Position numbers and translations under genes: made by a program. A stretch of DNA of 63,000 bases from positions 1 to 63,000 of the forward strand of contig NZ_JAKZGS010000020.1 of the NCBI RefSeq assembly GCF_022549695.1. Direction: 5' to 3'. Numbering within the stretch: position 1 is the first letter of the stretch; each line of letters begins with the position of its first letter. The DNA is from Belliella calami. Its GTDB lineage: Bacteria; Bacteroidota; Bacteroidia; Cytophagales; Cyclobacteriaceae. Shown here piece by piece: positions 17,985 through 26,466 of the stretch. The notes beneath the pieces were generated by a model that made no database searches, was not told the origin of the DNA, and saw nothing but the letters and a program-made list of their open reading frames with translations.

Positions 17985-19670
17985 ATGAAGAAAACGCTAC
18001 TTAAATTTCTATTCATAATCCTTCTTGGATTTCAATATGGCAATCTTACTGCACAGAATAATCAGGGAGAAATTTCTAACTTGATCAGAAGCCTTATTGA
18101 AAAAGACAGTCCTGATTCGGATCAAAAGGTGATAGGGCAGGAATTGTTCAGCGCTGTGACGATCAAAAGTTTTTACAGTGATAGGGTTTTTGAGCCGGCA
18201 TGGTCAGATGGGAAAGTTTTGCCTGAAATAGCCTATGAAATGCGCTACGAAATACAGCAAATCCAATTTGATGGACTCAATCCTGCCGATTATCACTTGT
18301 CGGCTATCAATGAGCTTTTTGGGAGATATGAAAATTCTAGAAAGTCAAAAGGTGTATTTTTACCTAATGATTTTGCCGCACTTGATGTTTTGTTGAGTGA
18401 TGCATATTTGATTATTTCTTCACATTTATACCTTGGTAAAGTTAATCCCGCTAATCTAAAATCGGTTTGGAACATACAGCGCTCAGCTACTGAGCTTCAA
18501 GCTGGAGAGAGATTGGTGACGGCTTTAGCCAAAGGAAGTATCAGGAAAAGCTTTGAAGAACTTTATCCCACATTTACTATTTACAAAAGGATGAGGGATG
18601 GACTTAGATATATGTATGGTCACGAAAAGAGATATAATTCGAAATACATCGGGAGCTGGAAAAAGCTTAAAATTGATAAATCAATCAAGGTTGGAGATTC
18701 TGATAATCAGATAAATGAAATTAGGTCTAGGTTGATGTTTTGGGAATTTATAAGTAAAGATTTTGTCAAAGATGACAAAACCTACGATAGTATCATGGAG
18801 TTGGGGATCAAAAAGTTGCAAGCAAGGCATGGTTTGGAAACAGATGGAGTCATTGGACAAGGGACTGTTTATGCATTAAACCAAAGCCCCAGCGATTTGA
18901 TAGCCACTGCAAAAGTGAACATGGAAAGATTGAGATGGCTTTCGGCAGATATTAAGGAGCAGGAGCTTATTTTGGTGAATACAGCTAATTTTCAACTGGA
19001 CTTTATTTCCAAAAGAGACACTTTGCTCAGTTCAAAAGTGATAGTGGGCAAAAGCTATCATGCTACTCCGCAGTTTGATGCAGAGATGTCCTATCTCGTA
19101 TTCAGTCCCACTTGGACGGTTCCAAATTCTATTACGAGAAATGAAATTATCCCTGCTATCAAGAAAAATCCCAATTACCTGGCCAGTAAAAACATGGTTG
19201 TAATAAACAACTCAGGGGTTTTGATAGATCCAGGAACTATAGATTGGCAAAAAACCAATCCAAGGAAATTCCCTTACATGATTAGACAAGAACCAGGAGC
19301 GCAAAATTCTTTGGGTCTTGTAAAATTCATGTTTCCTAACCAATACAGTGTTTATATCCATGACACTCCTAGCCGCAGTTTGTTTTCAAGGGAAGACAGA
19401 GCTTTGAGTCATGGGTGCATCAGGATTCAGAACCCTGCCGAATTGGCAAAGCTACTCTTGTCTTTTGATTCTCAATGGACCGAAGCAAAGATCGATGAGG
19501 CAATGAAACAAAAGAAGGAACGAGTTGTCACATTAGATAGGAAAATTCCCGTTGTAATTTTTTACTTGACTTATTGGGCTGATTCCAAAGGGCAGGAATA
19601 TTATAGAAGGGATATTTATGACAGAGACTCAGAGATCCTAAAAGCGCTATCTCAGGTTAGAAAAACCTAA
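17985..19670 (+). CDS. L,D-transpeptidase (YcbB/YkuD type)
   Basis: A 561-residue exported enzyme that makes 3-3 crosslinks or attaches proteins in peptidoglycan. The signal peptide is MKKTLLKFLFIILLGF up to about TAQ. Residues ~40-260 are the YcbB-like scaffold domain. A peptidoglycan-binding repeat follows (KLQARHGLETDGVIGQGTV). The YkuD domain carries the catalytic motif SHGCIRIQNP with the active Cys, preceded by VYIHDTPSRSLF. I chose the ATG at 17985; a TTG five codons upstream would place a polar MDFVT before the signal peptide. Confidence 0.92.
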   Translation: MKKTLLKFLFIILLGFQYGNLTAQNNQGEISNLIRSLIEKDSPDSDQKVIGQELFSAVTIKSFYSDRVFEPAWSDGKVLPEIAYEMRYEIQQIQFDGLNPADYHLSAINELFGRYENSRKSKGVFLPNDFAALDVLLSDAYLIISSHLYLGKVNPANLKSVWNIQRSATELQAGERLVTALAKGSIRKSFEELYPTFTIYKRMRDGLRYMYGHEKRYNSKYIGSWKKLKIDKSIKVGDSDNQINEIRSRLMFWEFISKDFVKDDKTYDSIMELGIKKLQARHGLETDGVIGQGTVYALNQSPSDLIATAKVNMERLRWLSADIKEQELILVNTANFQLDFISKRDTLLSSKVIVGKSYHATPQFDAEMSYLVFSPTWTVPNSITRNEIIPAIKKNPNYLASKNMVVINNSGVLIDPGTIDWQKTNPRKFPYMIRQEPGAQNSLGLVKFMFPNQYSVYIHDTPSRSLFSREDRALSHGCIRIQNPAELAKLLLSFDSQWTEAKIDEAMKQKKERVVTLDRKIPVVIFYLTYWADSKGQEYYRRDIYDRDSEILKALSQVRKT

Positions 19671-20174
19671 TCAAGCTTTTTTCTATTAGAATATATCGAA
19701 TTGCAAAGCTTGATAAACACTAACAGAAATCGATTTCTGAGAATTGTGGAATAATGAAATTCTCTTTCCTTTAGAGACTTTAGCTTGATAGAGGGCGTGC
19801 AGTACAAGCAAGATGGCAAATCAAACATTTCAATCATCGAATTAGTATCAATGGAACTGTTTTCGACTTGATAAATGTTGAGAAGGATATTTACGAAAAA
19901 TTTAATAAAAACAAAAAAGCTTTGATTTGAAAAGGATAATTGTCTAAGTGATTATCAGCAATGGCACAACACATCAATGCATATGCTAATCAGGAAATAT
20001 CAGAAGACTGTCGACAGCATGACGAATTCAAGTGGTGAACCTGATTAAATGTGGATACAAGTGTGAATGCGGATATGCATAATTATTTATCTGGAATTCA
20101 GAGTATTAGTATTTTTGTTTAAAGAATAATTGTTTTAATTAAACAAAAAATCAAATCAGCAGGTTTATAACGTA
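19671..20174. other. 504-bp gap with no recognisable gene
   Basis: Short open stretches in all frames are broken by stops, and none resembles a known protein. A GTGGATAC ... GCGGATATGC segment near 20050-20080 recalls the end motif of the repeats around slyD, but the match is too short to call. It may be a decayed region. Confidence 0.5.
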
Positions 20175-20585
20175 ATGAAAATAGCAGTATATAGAAAAGA
20201 GCACTTCAATTGTGCGCACAGATTGCACAATTCGAATTGGTCCGAAGAGAAAAATCAAGAAATTTTTGGCAAGTGTAATAATATAAACTATCATGGGCAT
20301 AATTATGAATTGATTGTAAAGTTGTTTGGTCCTGTAGATCCAGAGACGGGTTATGTTTATGATATGAAAATACTATCTGACCTTATCAAGGAGCACGTTT
20401 TAAATAAATTTGATCATAAAAATTTAAATTTAGATACAGATGAATTTCAAAACCTTAACCCAACTGCGGAAAACATTGCTGTGGTTATTTGGAATATTCT
20501 AAGAACTAAAATTGATAAAAAACACGAATTAATTATTCGACTATATGAAACAGAAAGAAACTTTGTTGAATACGATGGGAATTAA
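20175..20585 (+). CDS. queD: 6-carboxytetrahydropterin synthase / PTPS family
   Basis: A 136-residue enzyme of the 6-pyruvoyl-tetrahydropterin synthase family. The zinc ligands are His in FNCAHRL and the HGH pair of NINYHGHNYEL. The catalytic Cys lies in KCNNINYHGH. The acidic partner is in the C-terminal LYETERNFVEY. QueD makes 6-carboxytetrahydropterin from dihydroneopterin triphosphate for queuosine. It overlaps the folE gene, whose product supplies that substrate. In some Bacteroidota this protein could serve tetrahydrobiopterin synthesis instead, so the symbol is not fully certain. Confidence 0.88.
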   Translation: MKIAVYRKEHFNCAHRLHNSNWSEEKNQEIFGKCNNINYHGHNYELIVKLFGPVDPETGYVYDMKILSDLIKEHVLNKFDHKNLNLDTDEFQNLNPTAENIAVVIWNILRTKIDKKHELIIRLYETERNFVEYDGN

Positions 20586-21240
20586 TATCAGTCGGGATAT
20601 TGACGAAATTGGAGATGAACATGTAGGGACTTCATTTGACACGCCACTGAGAGAAGATGCATTTGAAATGGATGATGAGCTGAAAATTGAGCTCATCGAA
20701 AAGCACTTCAGGGAGATCATGCATGTGCTAGGTTTAGATCTTACTGATGACAGCTTAAAAGGTACTCCCCGTAGAGTAGCCAAAATGTACATTCAGGAGA
20801 TATTCAGTGGTCTTGATCCCAAAAATAAACCAGAAGCGAAGCTTTTTGAGAATAAATATAAGTACAATGAAATGCTTGTTGAAAAGGATATTACATTCTT
20901 TTCGAACTGTGAGCATCATTTTGTTCCAATATATGGGAAAGCTCATGTCGCTTACATATCAAATGGGACAGTGATAGGCTTATCCAAGATCAATAGGATT
21001 GTACAATATTTCGCCAAAAGACCCCAAGTTCAAGAAAGACTTACGATGCAAATCGGAAATGAATTGAAAGAGATACTGGGAACCGATGATGTTGCTGTAG
21101 TAATAGATGCTCACCACATGTGTGTATCTTCAAGAGGAATAAAGGATGTAAATAGTTCAACTGTGACTTCATTCTACAGTGGAAAATTCGAAAAAGAAGA
21201 AAGTTCAAGAAATGAATTTATGAAATACATTTCTTTATAA
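20575..21240 (+). CDS. folE: GTP cyclohydrolase I
   Basis: FolE opens the GTP ring to give dihydroneopterin triphosphate, the entry step for folate and pterins. The protein has about 221 residues from MGINISRD. Zinc and catalytic residues lie in FFSNCEHHFVPIYGKAHVAY and HHMCVSSRGIKD. The block KGTPRRVAKMYIQEIFSGL is typical of the family. I chose the ATG at 20575, which overlaps queD by 11 bases, because FolE proteins start close before the IGDEHV block. The ATG at 20545 would add ten residues. Confidence 0.95.
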   Translation: MGINISRDIDEIGDEHVGTSFDTPLREDAFEMDDELKIELIEKHFREIMHVLGLDLTDDSLKGTPRRVAKMYIQEIFSGLDPKNKPEAKLFENKYKYNEMLVEKDITFFSNCEHHFVPIYGKAHVAYISNGTVIGLSKINRIVQYFAKRPQVQERLTMQIGNELKEILGTDDVAVVIDAHHMCVSSRGIKDVNSSTVTSFYSGKFEKEESSRNEFMKYISL

Positions 21241-21263
21241 AATAGTACAAACTAAACCAGCGA

Positions 21264-21298
21264 AAAAAAGCCAAAACGAAAATTTTTGGCTTTTTTTT
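21264..21298 (+). terminator. terminator after folE
   Basis: AAAAGCCAAAA pairs with TTTTGGCTTTT, and a run of eight T follows. It ends the queD-folE operon. Confidence 0.85.
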
Positions 21299-21356
21299 AT
21301 AATCTAAAATTTTAAACATTTTTTACCATAATTGCTTAATTATAAAACAACAAATT

Positions 21357-22043
21357 ATGGAAAACAAGAATATTGTAGTCATCGGAGGCAATTCAGGAAT
21401 AGGGAAAAGCTTAGTAGAAAAACTAGAGAAAATCGGGGCAAATGTTTTTAGCTATTCTCGAAGTGCAGAAGGGGAAAATGAACTTGATGTCACCAAAGAA
21501 TTTACAGATATTTTAGGACTTCCAGATGTAATTGATGGATTGGTATATTGTCCTGGGTCTATCAATTTGAAGCCCTTTCACAGATTTTCTTTGGAGGATT
21601 TTAGAAATGATTATGAAATCAATGTACTTGGTGCAGTCAAAGTTCTTCAATCTTGTTTGAAAGGGTTGAAGAAATCAGATTCAGCATCTGTAGTTCTTTA
21701 CAGCACAGTTGCCGTAGGTATAGGATTGGGATTTCATGCGTCTATTGCAAGTGCTAAAGGTGCTGTAGAGGGGTTGATCAAGTCCTTGGCAGCAGAATGG
21801 GCTCCAAATAGGATCAGGGTAAATGCTGTGGCTCCATCTCTGACAGACACCCCTTTGGCAAAACAACTTTTGGGAAATGATGACAAAAAAGAAGCCTCAA
21901 AGAAAAGACATCCACTAGGCAGATATGGTCAGCCTAGTGATATTGCTTCAGCTACACTATATTTGCTTTCGGAAGATGCATCTTGGATGACGGGTCAGAT
22001 TTTACACTTGGATGGAGGGATTTCTTCTGTGAAAGGTATATAA
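21357..22043 (+). CDS. SDR-family protein with altered catalytic motif
   Basis: A 228-residue Rossmann protein. The cofactor motif GGNSGIGKSL and the C-terminal DGGISSVKG block are normal for SDRs. The catalytic Ser is seen in YSTVAVG. At the position of the usual YxxxK Tyr the sequence is SIASAK, so an Ile stands where Tyr is expected while Lys is kept. I recall a similar FHASxAxAKGAVEG pattern in other SDR-like proteins, so this is likely a subfamily trait and not decay. The reaction is unknown. Confidence 0.82.
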   Translation: MENKNIVVIGGNSGIGKSLVEKLEKIGANVFSYSRSAEGENELDVTKEFTDILGLPDVIDGLVYCPGSINLKPFHRFSLEDFRNDYEINVLGAVKVLQSCLKGLKKSDSASVVLYSTVAVGIGLGFHASIASAKGAVEGLIKSLAAEWAPNRIRVNAVAPSLTDTPLAKQLLGNDDKKEASKKRHPLGRYGQPSDIASATLYLLSEDASWMTGQILHLDGGISSVKGI

Positions 22044-22123
22044 ATTTGTTTTTTTTTAAACAAAACATACAAAGATAAAGTAGTAAAGTAGGGTATGTTC
22101 CCAGAGTAATAAGTACAACGATT

Positions 22124-22387
22124 ATGAAGACTCCACCGGAATCATTTTTGATTTTCAAGGAAGAATTGAAAAAGGCCAGACTCGAGAAGGAAAGGCTTCA
22201 GAAGGAATATGAGCATAAGTTGTCTGAAATGAATGTTGAATTGGAGAGGTTGAAGGAACAAATCTCCGCACAACAAGAGCTGATGAAGACAACTTTGGAA
22301 TATGCTATACGTTTGGAAGAAAACTTAGATACCTTCAAAGTAGAGGTGACGAATGCACCGACATTGAAAAAAAGGTCATTTCACTAA
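22124..22387 (+). CDS. small coiled-coil protein of unknown function
   Basis: This encodes 87 residues. From about residue 10 to 70 there is a charged heptad pattern (LEKERLQKEYEHKLSEMN, then LERLKEQISAQQELM) expected to form one long coiled coil. There is no signal peptide or membrane segment. It lies 24 bases before the next gene in the same direction and may share a transcript with it. I do not recognise a family. Confidence 0.55.
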   Translation: MKTPPESFLIFKEELKKARLEKERLQKEYEHKLSEMNVELERLKEQISAQQELMKTTLEYAIRLEENLDTFKVEVTNAPTLKKRSFH

Positions 22388-22411
22388 CCCACCAAATTAA
22401 CCTTTAATAAA

Positions 22412-22855
22412 ATGAACGCTACTATCAATATCACAGAACTTAGTAATTTTGACTTGGATTTTGAAGAAAGAGATGCCAAAGTTTTCGCAAGCCGCGAAAA
22501 AAAAGTTGTTGTATGTCAACTACTTTCAGACTACGTTCCCATAGATAATTTCAAAAATATTTTCTTGAAAATATCTGAAATTATCAAACAAGGTGGATAC
22601 GAGAAATTTATTTTCGATAAGAGATCTTTGAGGGCTTTTCACCAGCCAAGTATGGAATGGTATTTTTTACATTGGAAAAATGAAATGCTTGAATTTGGAG
22701 TTAATCAACACAGGAAAATATTGCCGCCAGAGAAATGGTTTGAAAAAATGGTGATGATCGCCAAAGAGCAAATCCTAAAAAATAATCCAAATAATGTTAT
22801 TGAAAAATTGGATATAAAGTATTGCAATTCAATAGAAGAAGCGATTGCCGAATGA
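22412..22855 (+). CDS. conserved-looking cytosolic protein of unknown function
   Basis: A 147-residue soluble protein. The alternation of strand and helix (KVVVCQLLS, then FKNIFLKISEIIKQGGYEKFIFDKRSLRAF) resembles STAS or SpoIIAA-like proteins seen in Bacteroidota, but the match is only to the general pattern. A Trp-rich middle (MEWYFLHWKNEM) is distinctive. Its stop codon overlaps the flavin reductase start (ATGA), so the two are translationally coupled. Confidence 0.6.
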   Translation: MNATINITELSNFDLDFEERDAKVFASREKKVVVCQLLSDYVPIDNFKNIFLKISEIIKQGGYEKFIFDKRSLRAFHQPSMEWYFLHWKNEMLEFGVNQHRKILPPEKWFEKMVMIAKEQILKNNPNNVIEKLDIKYCNSIEEAIAE

Positions 22856-23490
22856 TGAAACATTTTACCAAAGAGGAGTTACTTAATTCCGAGAGTGCCT
22901 TTAGAAGAGATTTTGTAAATTCTTTGTCAGGTTACAAAAGTTTAAATCTAATAGGTACAAAAAATACAGCAGGGATTACCAACCTTTCTCCATTTTCCCA
23001 AGTTTTCCATATCGGAGCGAGTCCTCCTTTGGTTGGGGTTTTATTTCGCCCACATACAGTAGAAAGGCATACGCTTGAGAATATTATCGAAACTCAATTT
23101 TTCACGCTCAATCATGTACATGAATCTTTTTACCAACAAGCTCATCAGACAGCAGCGAGCTATAAGGAATCGGAGTTTGTAGCGACAGGATTAAAAGAAG
23201 CTTATAAGAATGATTTTTTTGCACCTTTTGTGGAGGACAGTCCAGTTCAGTTGGCTTGTAAGTTGGTGGAGACGCAAACCTTACAGGTAAATGGAACTGT
23301 GCTAGTCATAGCATCTATTGAGGAAGTTCATGTGGAAACCGAAGGACTTAGAACCGATGGGTCTTTGGATTTGGAGAAATTGGGAACAGTTACTGTCTCT
23401 GGGTTGGATGAATATTATGTTGGAAAGAGATTGGCTAAATTGAGCTATCCAAAGCCCGGGAAGGATTTGGAGGTTTTGATTGATTTTTGA
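22852..23490 (+). CDS. flavin reductase-like (FMN-binding split barrel) protein
   Basis: A 212-residue protein of the flavin reductase/DIM6 family. These bind FMN and reduce flavins or protect a flavin-using step. Family traits are the N-terminal strand SLSGYKSLNLIGTKN, the NLSPFSQVFHIGASPPLVG core, and the block HTLENIIETQFFTLNHV. I used the ATG at 22852, which overlaps the preceding stop; an ATG follows it directly. A longer version with a TTG start was discarded because it would run 33 bases into the upstream gene. Confidence 0.82.
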   Translation: MMKHFTKEELLNSESAFRRDFVNSLSGYKSLNLIGTKNTAGITNLSPFSQVFHIGASPPLVGVLFRPHTVERHTLENIIETQFFTLNHVHESFYQQAHQTAASYKESEFVATGLKEAYKNDFFAPFVEDSPVQLACKLVETQTLQVNGTVLVIASIEEVHVETEGLRTDGSLDLEKLGTVTVSGLDEYYVGKRLAKLSYPKPGKDLEVLIDF

Positions 23491-23502
23491 AGTTAAAACC
23501 GT

Positions 23503-24510
23503 ATGTCTTTATTGGAATTGACTCCCTCTGGACTTTATTGTCCTCAAGCTGATATTTTTATTGATCCTTGGAAGCCTGTTGACAAGGCGGTAATTACACA
23601 TGCACATGCCGATCATTCGCGATGGGGGATGAAGCATTACCTTGCGCACCACCACTCCGAAGAAGTGATGAAGCTAAGGTTAGGTCAAGATATTAACATT
23701 CATACAGTTGGATACAATGATCCTATTTCGATCAATGGTGTGGATATTTCACTGCATCCTGCCGGTCATATTCCAGGTTCATCCCAGATAAAATTGGCTT
23801 ACAAAGGAAAAATAGTCGTAGTAAGTGGAGATTACAAAGTGGAGGACGATGGATTGTCTGCTGCTTTTGAACCTGTGAAATGCCATGAATTTGTGTCAGA
23901 ATGCACTTTTGGCTTGCCGATATATAAATGGGAGTCACAAGACCTTATTTTTCAAAAAATAAATACTTGGTGGAAATCAAATGCTGATCAGGGCCGAAAT
24001 ACTGTTTTGTTTGCCTATTCACTTGGAAAAGCGCAACGAATAATCAATAATCTTGACCTGTCTATAGGTGAAGTTTTTGCACATGGAGCTGTATGGAATA
24101 CTAATCAAGCATTGATTGCCAATGGAGTCAAAGTAGTAGATATCGAAAAAGTCACTCAAGATACTCCCAAAAATAGGTTTAAAGGTTCTTTGATTATTGC
24201 ACCTCCTTCTGCGATGGGTACACCATGGATGAAAAAGTTCTCACCTTACCGAACAGGAATTTGTTCGGGGTGGATGAATATTCGTGGGGCAAGAAGAAGA
24301 AGTGCGGCAGACGCAGGGTTTGTATTGTCGGATCATGCTGATTGGGAAGGGTTGATTACTGCCATTCAAGCTACAGAAGCAGAGAAAGTTTATTTAACTC
24401 ACGGGAGTACAGCTGTTTTTGGAAAATATTTGCAAGAAGAGCTTAGGATTCATTCAGTAGAACTTGAGACATTATTTGAAGGAGATAGGTTGGACGCTAG
24501 TGAAGATTAA
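23503..24510 (+). CDS. ligase-associated DNA exonuclease (metallo-beta-lactamase fold)
   Basis: A 335-residue protein of the beta-CASP-like metallo-beta-lactamase family. The metal site is THAHADHSRWG, with further ligands in HPAGHIPGSSQI, SGDYKVEDD and SDHADWEGL. The N-terminus LTPSGLYCPQADIFIDPW is the signature of the 'ligase-associated DNA exonuclease' group. That group usually sits beside an ATP-dependent DNA ligase and an Lhr-type helicase. Here neither partner is adjacent; the neighbours are a flavin reductase gene and guaA. The substrate is likely damaged DNA ends. Confidence 0.88.
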   Translation: MSLLELTPSGLYCPQADIFIDPWKPVDKAVITHAHADHSRWGMKHYLAHHHSEEVMKLRLGQDINIHTVGYNDPISINGVDISLHPAGHIPGSSQIKLAYKGKIVVVSGDYKVEDDGLSAAFEPVKCHEFVSECTFGLPIYKWESQDLIFQKINTWWKSNADQGRNTVLFAYSLGKAQRIINNLDLSIGEVFAHGAVWNTNQALIANGVKVVDIEKVTQDTPKNRFKGSLIIAPPSAMGTPWMKKFSPYRTGICSGWMNIRGARRRSAADAGFVLSDHADWEGLITAIQATEAEKVYLTHGSTAVFGKYLQEELRIHSVELETLFEGDRLDASED

Positions 24511-24630
24511 TTATAGTGTTGGGTCTTTTTAGTCAATTTTTCCAGTTGTGGTTTTAGGTAGTCGAAATACAAAGCCAAATATTCTTCCGAAAATTTTCGC
24601 GTTTAATTTCATCAATTGTCAGGTGCTGAT

Positions 24631-24638
24631 TACCTTTG
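24631..24638 (+). promoter_or_regulatory. -7 element directly before guaA
   Basis: TACCTTTG is a perfect TAnnTTTG match ending three bases before the guaA ATG. The predicted transcript would be leaderless or nearly so. A TTTC near 24607 is a weak candidate for the -33 element. Confidence 0.45.
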
Positions 24639-24641
24639 CGC

Positions 24642-26171
24642 ATGGCAGAACAGATTTTGATCCTAGATTTTGGTTCTCAGTACACACAGCTCATCGCCCG
24701 AAGAGTTAGAGAACTCAATGTATATTGTGAAATTCACCCTTACAACAAGATTCCAGAAATAACAAGTGACATCAAAGGTGTTATTTTGTCTGGAAGCCCT
24801 TGCTCAGTTAGAGACGAAGGCTCCCCAGACCTTGACTTGGATAGCCTAAGAGGTAAGCTTCCACTTTTGGGGGTTTGCTATGGTTCACAACTTCTCGCTC
24901 ACAAGTATGGCGGCGAAGTACTTCCCTCTGAGATTAGAGAATATGGACGTGCAAATTTGAGTCATTTGGATACCCATTATGATTTGCTCAAAGAAATGAG
25001 TCATGGATCTACCGTATGGATGTCTCATGGTGATACGATCAAGGAATTGCCAGAAGGTTTTGATGTGATAGCAAGTACCTCTTCAGTAAGAGTTGCAGCA
25101 TTCAAGATCCAAAATGAAGAGACTTACGGGATTCAGTTCCATCCGGAAGTGACCCATTCATCAGAAGGAAAAAATCTCCTTAGAAATTTTGTGGTTCAGA
25201 TTTGTGGATGTTCCCAAGATTGGACATCAGATGTATTTATCGATGCGACTGTAGAAGAGCTTAGAAATAAGTTAGGAGATGATAAGGTAGTCATGGGGCT
25301 TTCAGGAGGGGTAGATTCTTCTGTAGCAGCTACTTTGATCCATAGGGCTATTGGTGCCAACCTTTACTGTGTATTTGTTGATAATGGACTTTTGAGAAAA
25401 AATGAATTCGAAGAAGTGCTTCATTCTTACAAAGACATGGGGCTAAACGTAATAGGTGTTGACGCAAAGCAGCGTTTTTATGAAGCTCTATCATTGATAT
25501 CTGACCCTGAGGCAAAGAGAAAAGCAATAGGGAATGCTTTTATCGAAGTATTCGATCTTGAGGCAAACAAGATTGACGGAGTGAAATGGCTTGGTCAAGG
25601 GACAATTTACCCTGATGTGATTGAATCCATTTCTGTCAAAGGTCCTTCCGCGACCATCAAGTCTCACCACAACGTGGGTGGACTTCCTGATTTCATGAAA
25701 TTATCTGTAGTGGAGCCATTGAATACACTTTTCAAAGATGAAGTGAGAGAAGTGGGGAGAGCTTTGGAAATTCCAGAAACGATCGTAGGTAGGCATCCTT
25801 TCCCTGGGCCAGGACTTGCGATCAGGATTTTGGGAGATATTACAGCCGAAAAAGTAAAGACACTACAAGAAGTGGATTATATATTCATCCAAGGCCTCAA
25901 AGACCATGGACTCTACGATCAGGTATGGCAAGCAGGAGCAATCCTTCTACCAATCCAATCTGTCGGAGTAATGGGAGATGAAAGAACCTATGAAAAAGTG
26001 GTAGCGCTTAGAGCCGTAGGTTCAGTAGATGGTATGACTGCAGATTGGATTCATTTGCCTTATGAATTCTTGGGAAAAATGTCCAATGAAATCATCAATA
26101 GAGTCAAAGGGGTGAATAGAGTAGTTTACGATATCTCATCTAAGCCACCTGCAACGATAGAGTGGGAATAG
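24642..26171 (+). CDS. guaA: GMP synthase (glutamine-hydrolysing)
   Basis: GuaA turns XMP into GMP using glutamine and ATP. It has 509 residues. The class I amidotransferase domain has the nucleophile Cys in [10 protein letters not shown] and the His/Glu pair in [11 protein letters not shown]. The ATP-pyrophosphatase domain has the P-loop [13 protein letters not shown]. The C-terminal dimerisation domain ends KPPATIEWE, as in all GuaA proteins. I chose the ATG at 24642; a TTG two codons upstream lies inside the promoter-like TACCTTTG. Confidence 0.97.
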   Translation: MAEQILILDFGSQYTQLIARRVRELNVYCEIHPYNKIPEITSDIKGVILSGSPCSVRDEGSPDLDLDSLRGKLPLLGVCYGSQLLAHKYGGEVLPSEIREYGRANLSHLDTHYDLLKEMSHGSTVWMSHGDTIKELPEGFDVIASTSSVRVAAFKIQNEETYGIQFHPEVTHSSEGKNLLRNFVVQICGCSQDWTSDVFIDATVEELRNKLGDDKVVMGLSGGVDSSVAATLIHRAIGANLYCVFVDNGLLRKNEFEEVLHSYKDMGLNVIGVDAKQRFYEALSLISDPEAKRKAIGNAFIEVFDLEANKIDGVKWLGQGTIYPDVIESISVKGPSATIKSHHNVGGLPDFMKLSVVEPLNTLFKDEVREVGRALEIPETIVGRHPFPGPGLAIRILGDITAEKVKTLQEVDYIFIQGLKDHGLYDQVWQAGAILLPIQSVGVMGDERTYEKVVALRAVGSVDGMTADWIHLPYEFLGKMSNEIINRVKGVNRVVYDISSKPPATIEWE

Positions 26172-26225
26172 ATTGTAAATTGAAATACCGATTTAAGAAG
26201 AGTTAGTTTGAATCCCCAATATTTT

Positions 26226-26280
26226 AAAAGCCCTACCTTGTTTCATTTCTATTTAAGGAATGAAAAGGTTAGGGCTTTTT
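26226..26280 (+). terminator. terminator after guaA
   Basis: A long stem joins AAAAGCCCTA to TAGGGCTTTT with an inner TTTCATT/AATGAAA pair, and a T run follows. The remaining ~190 bases up to the racemase stop hold no gene. Confidence 0.82.
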
Positions 26281-26466
26281 GGTTTTATTTTGTTTGTTAT
26301 TTTTCAAAAAGTGGCAAAATATCAGTCCAAGTCTGCTCCGACAATGGTGAAATGTTATTGAAATAATGCTTAAGTTTTTCTATGAAAATATTATTGACGC
26401 ATGATCAAGTCACTAATAGAACCATTCTTTTCAAAAAGTTCTTCAAAACTTTACTTTTCCTTATCA

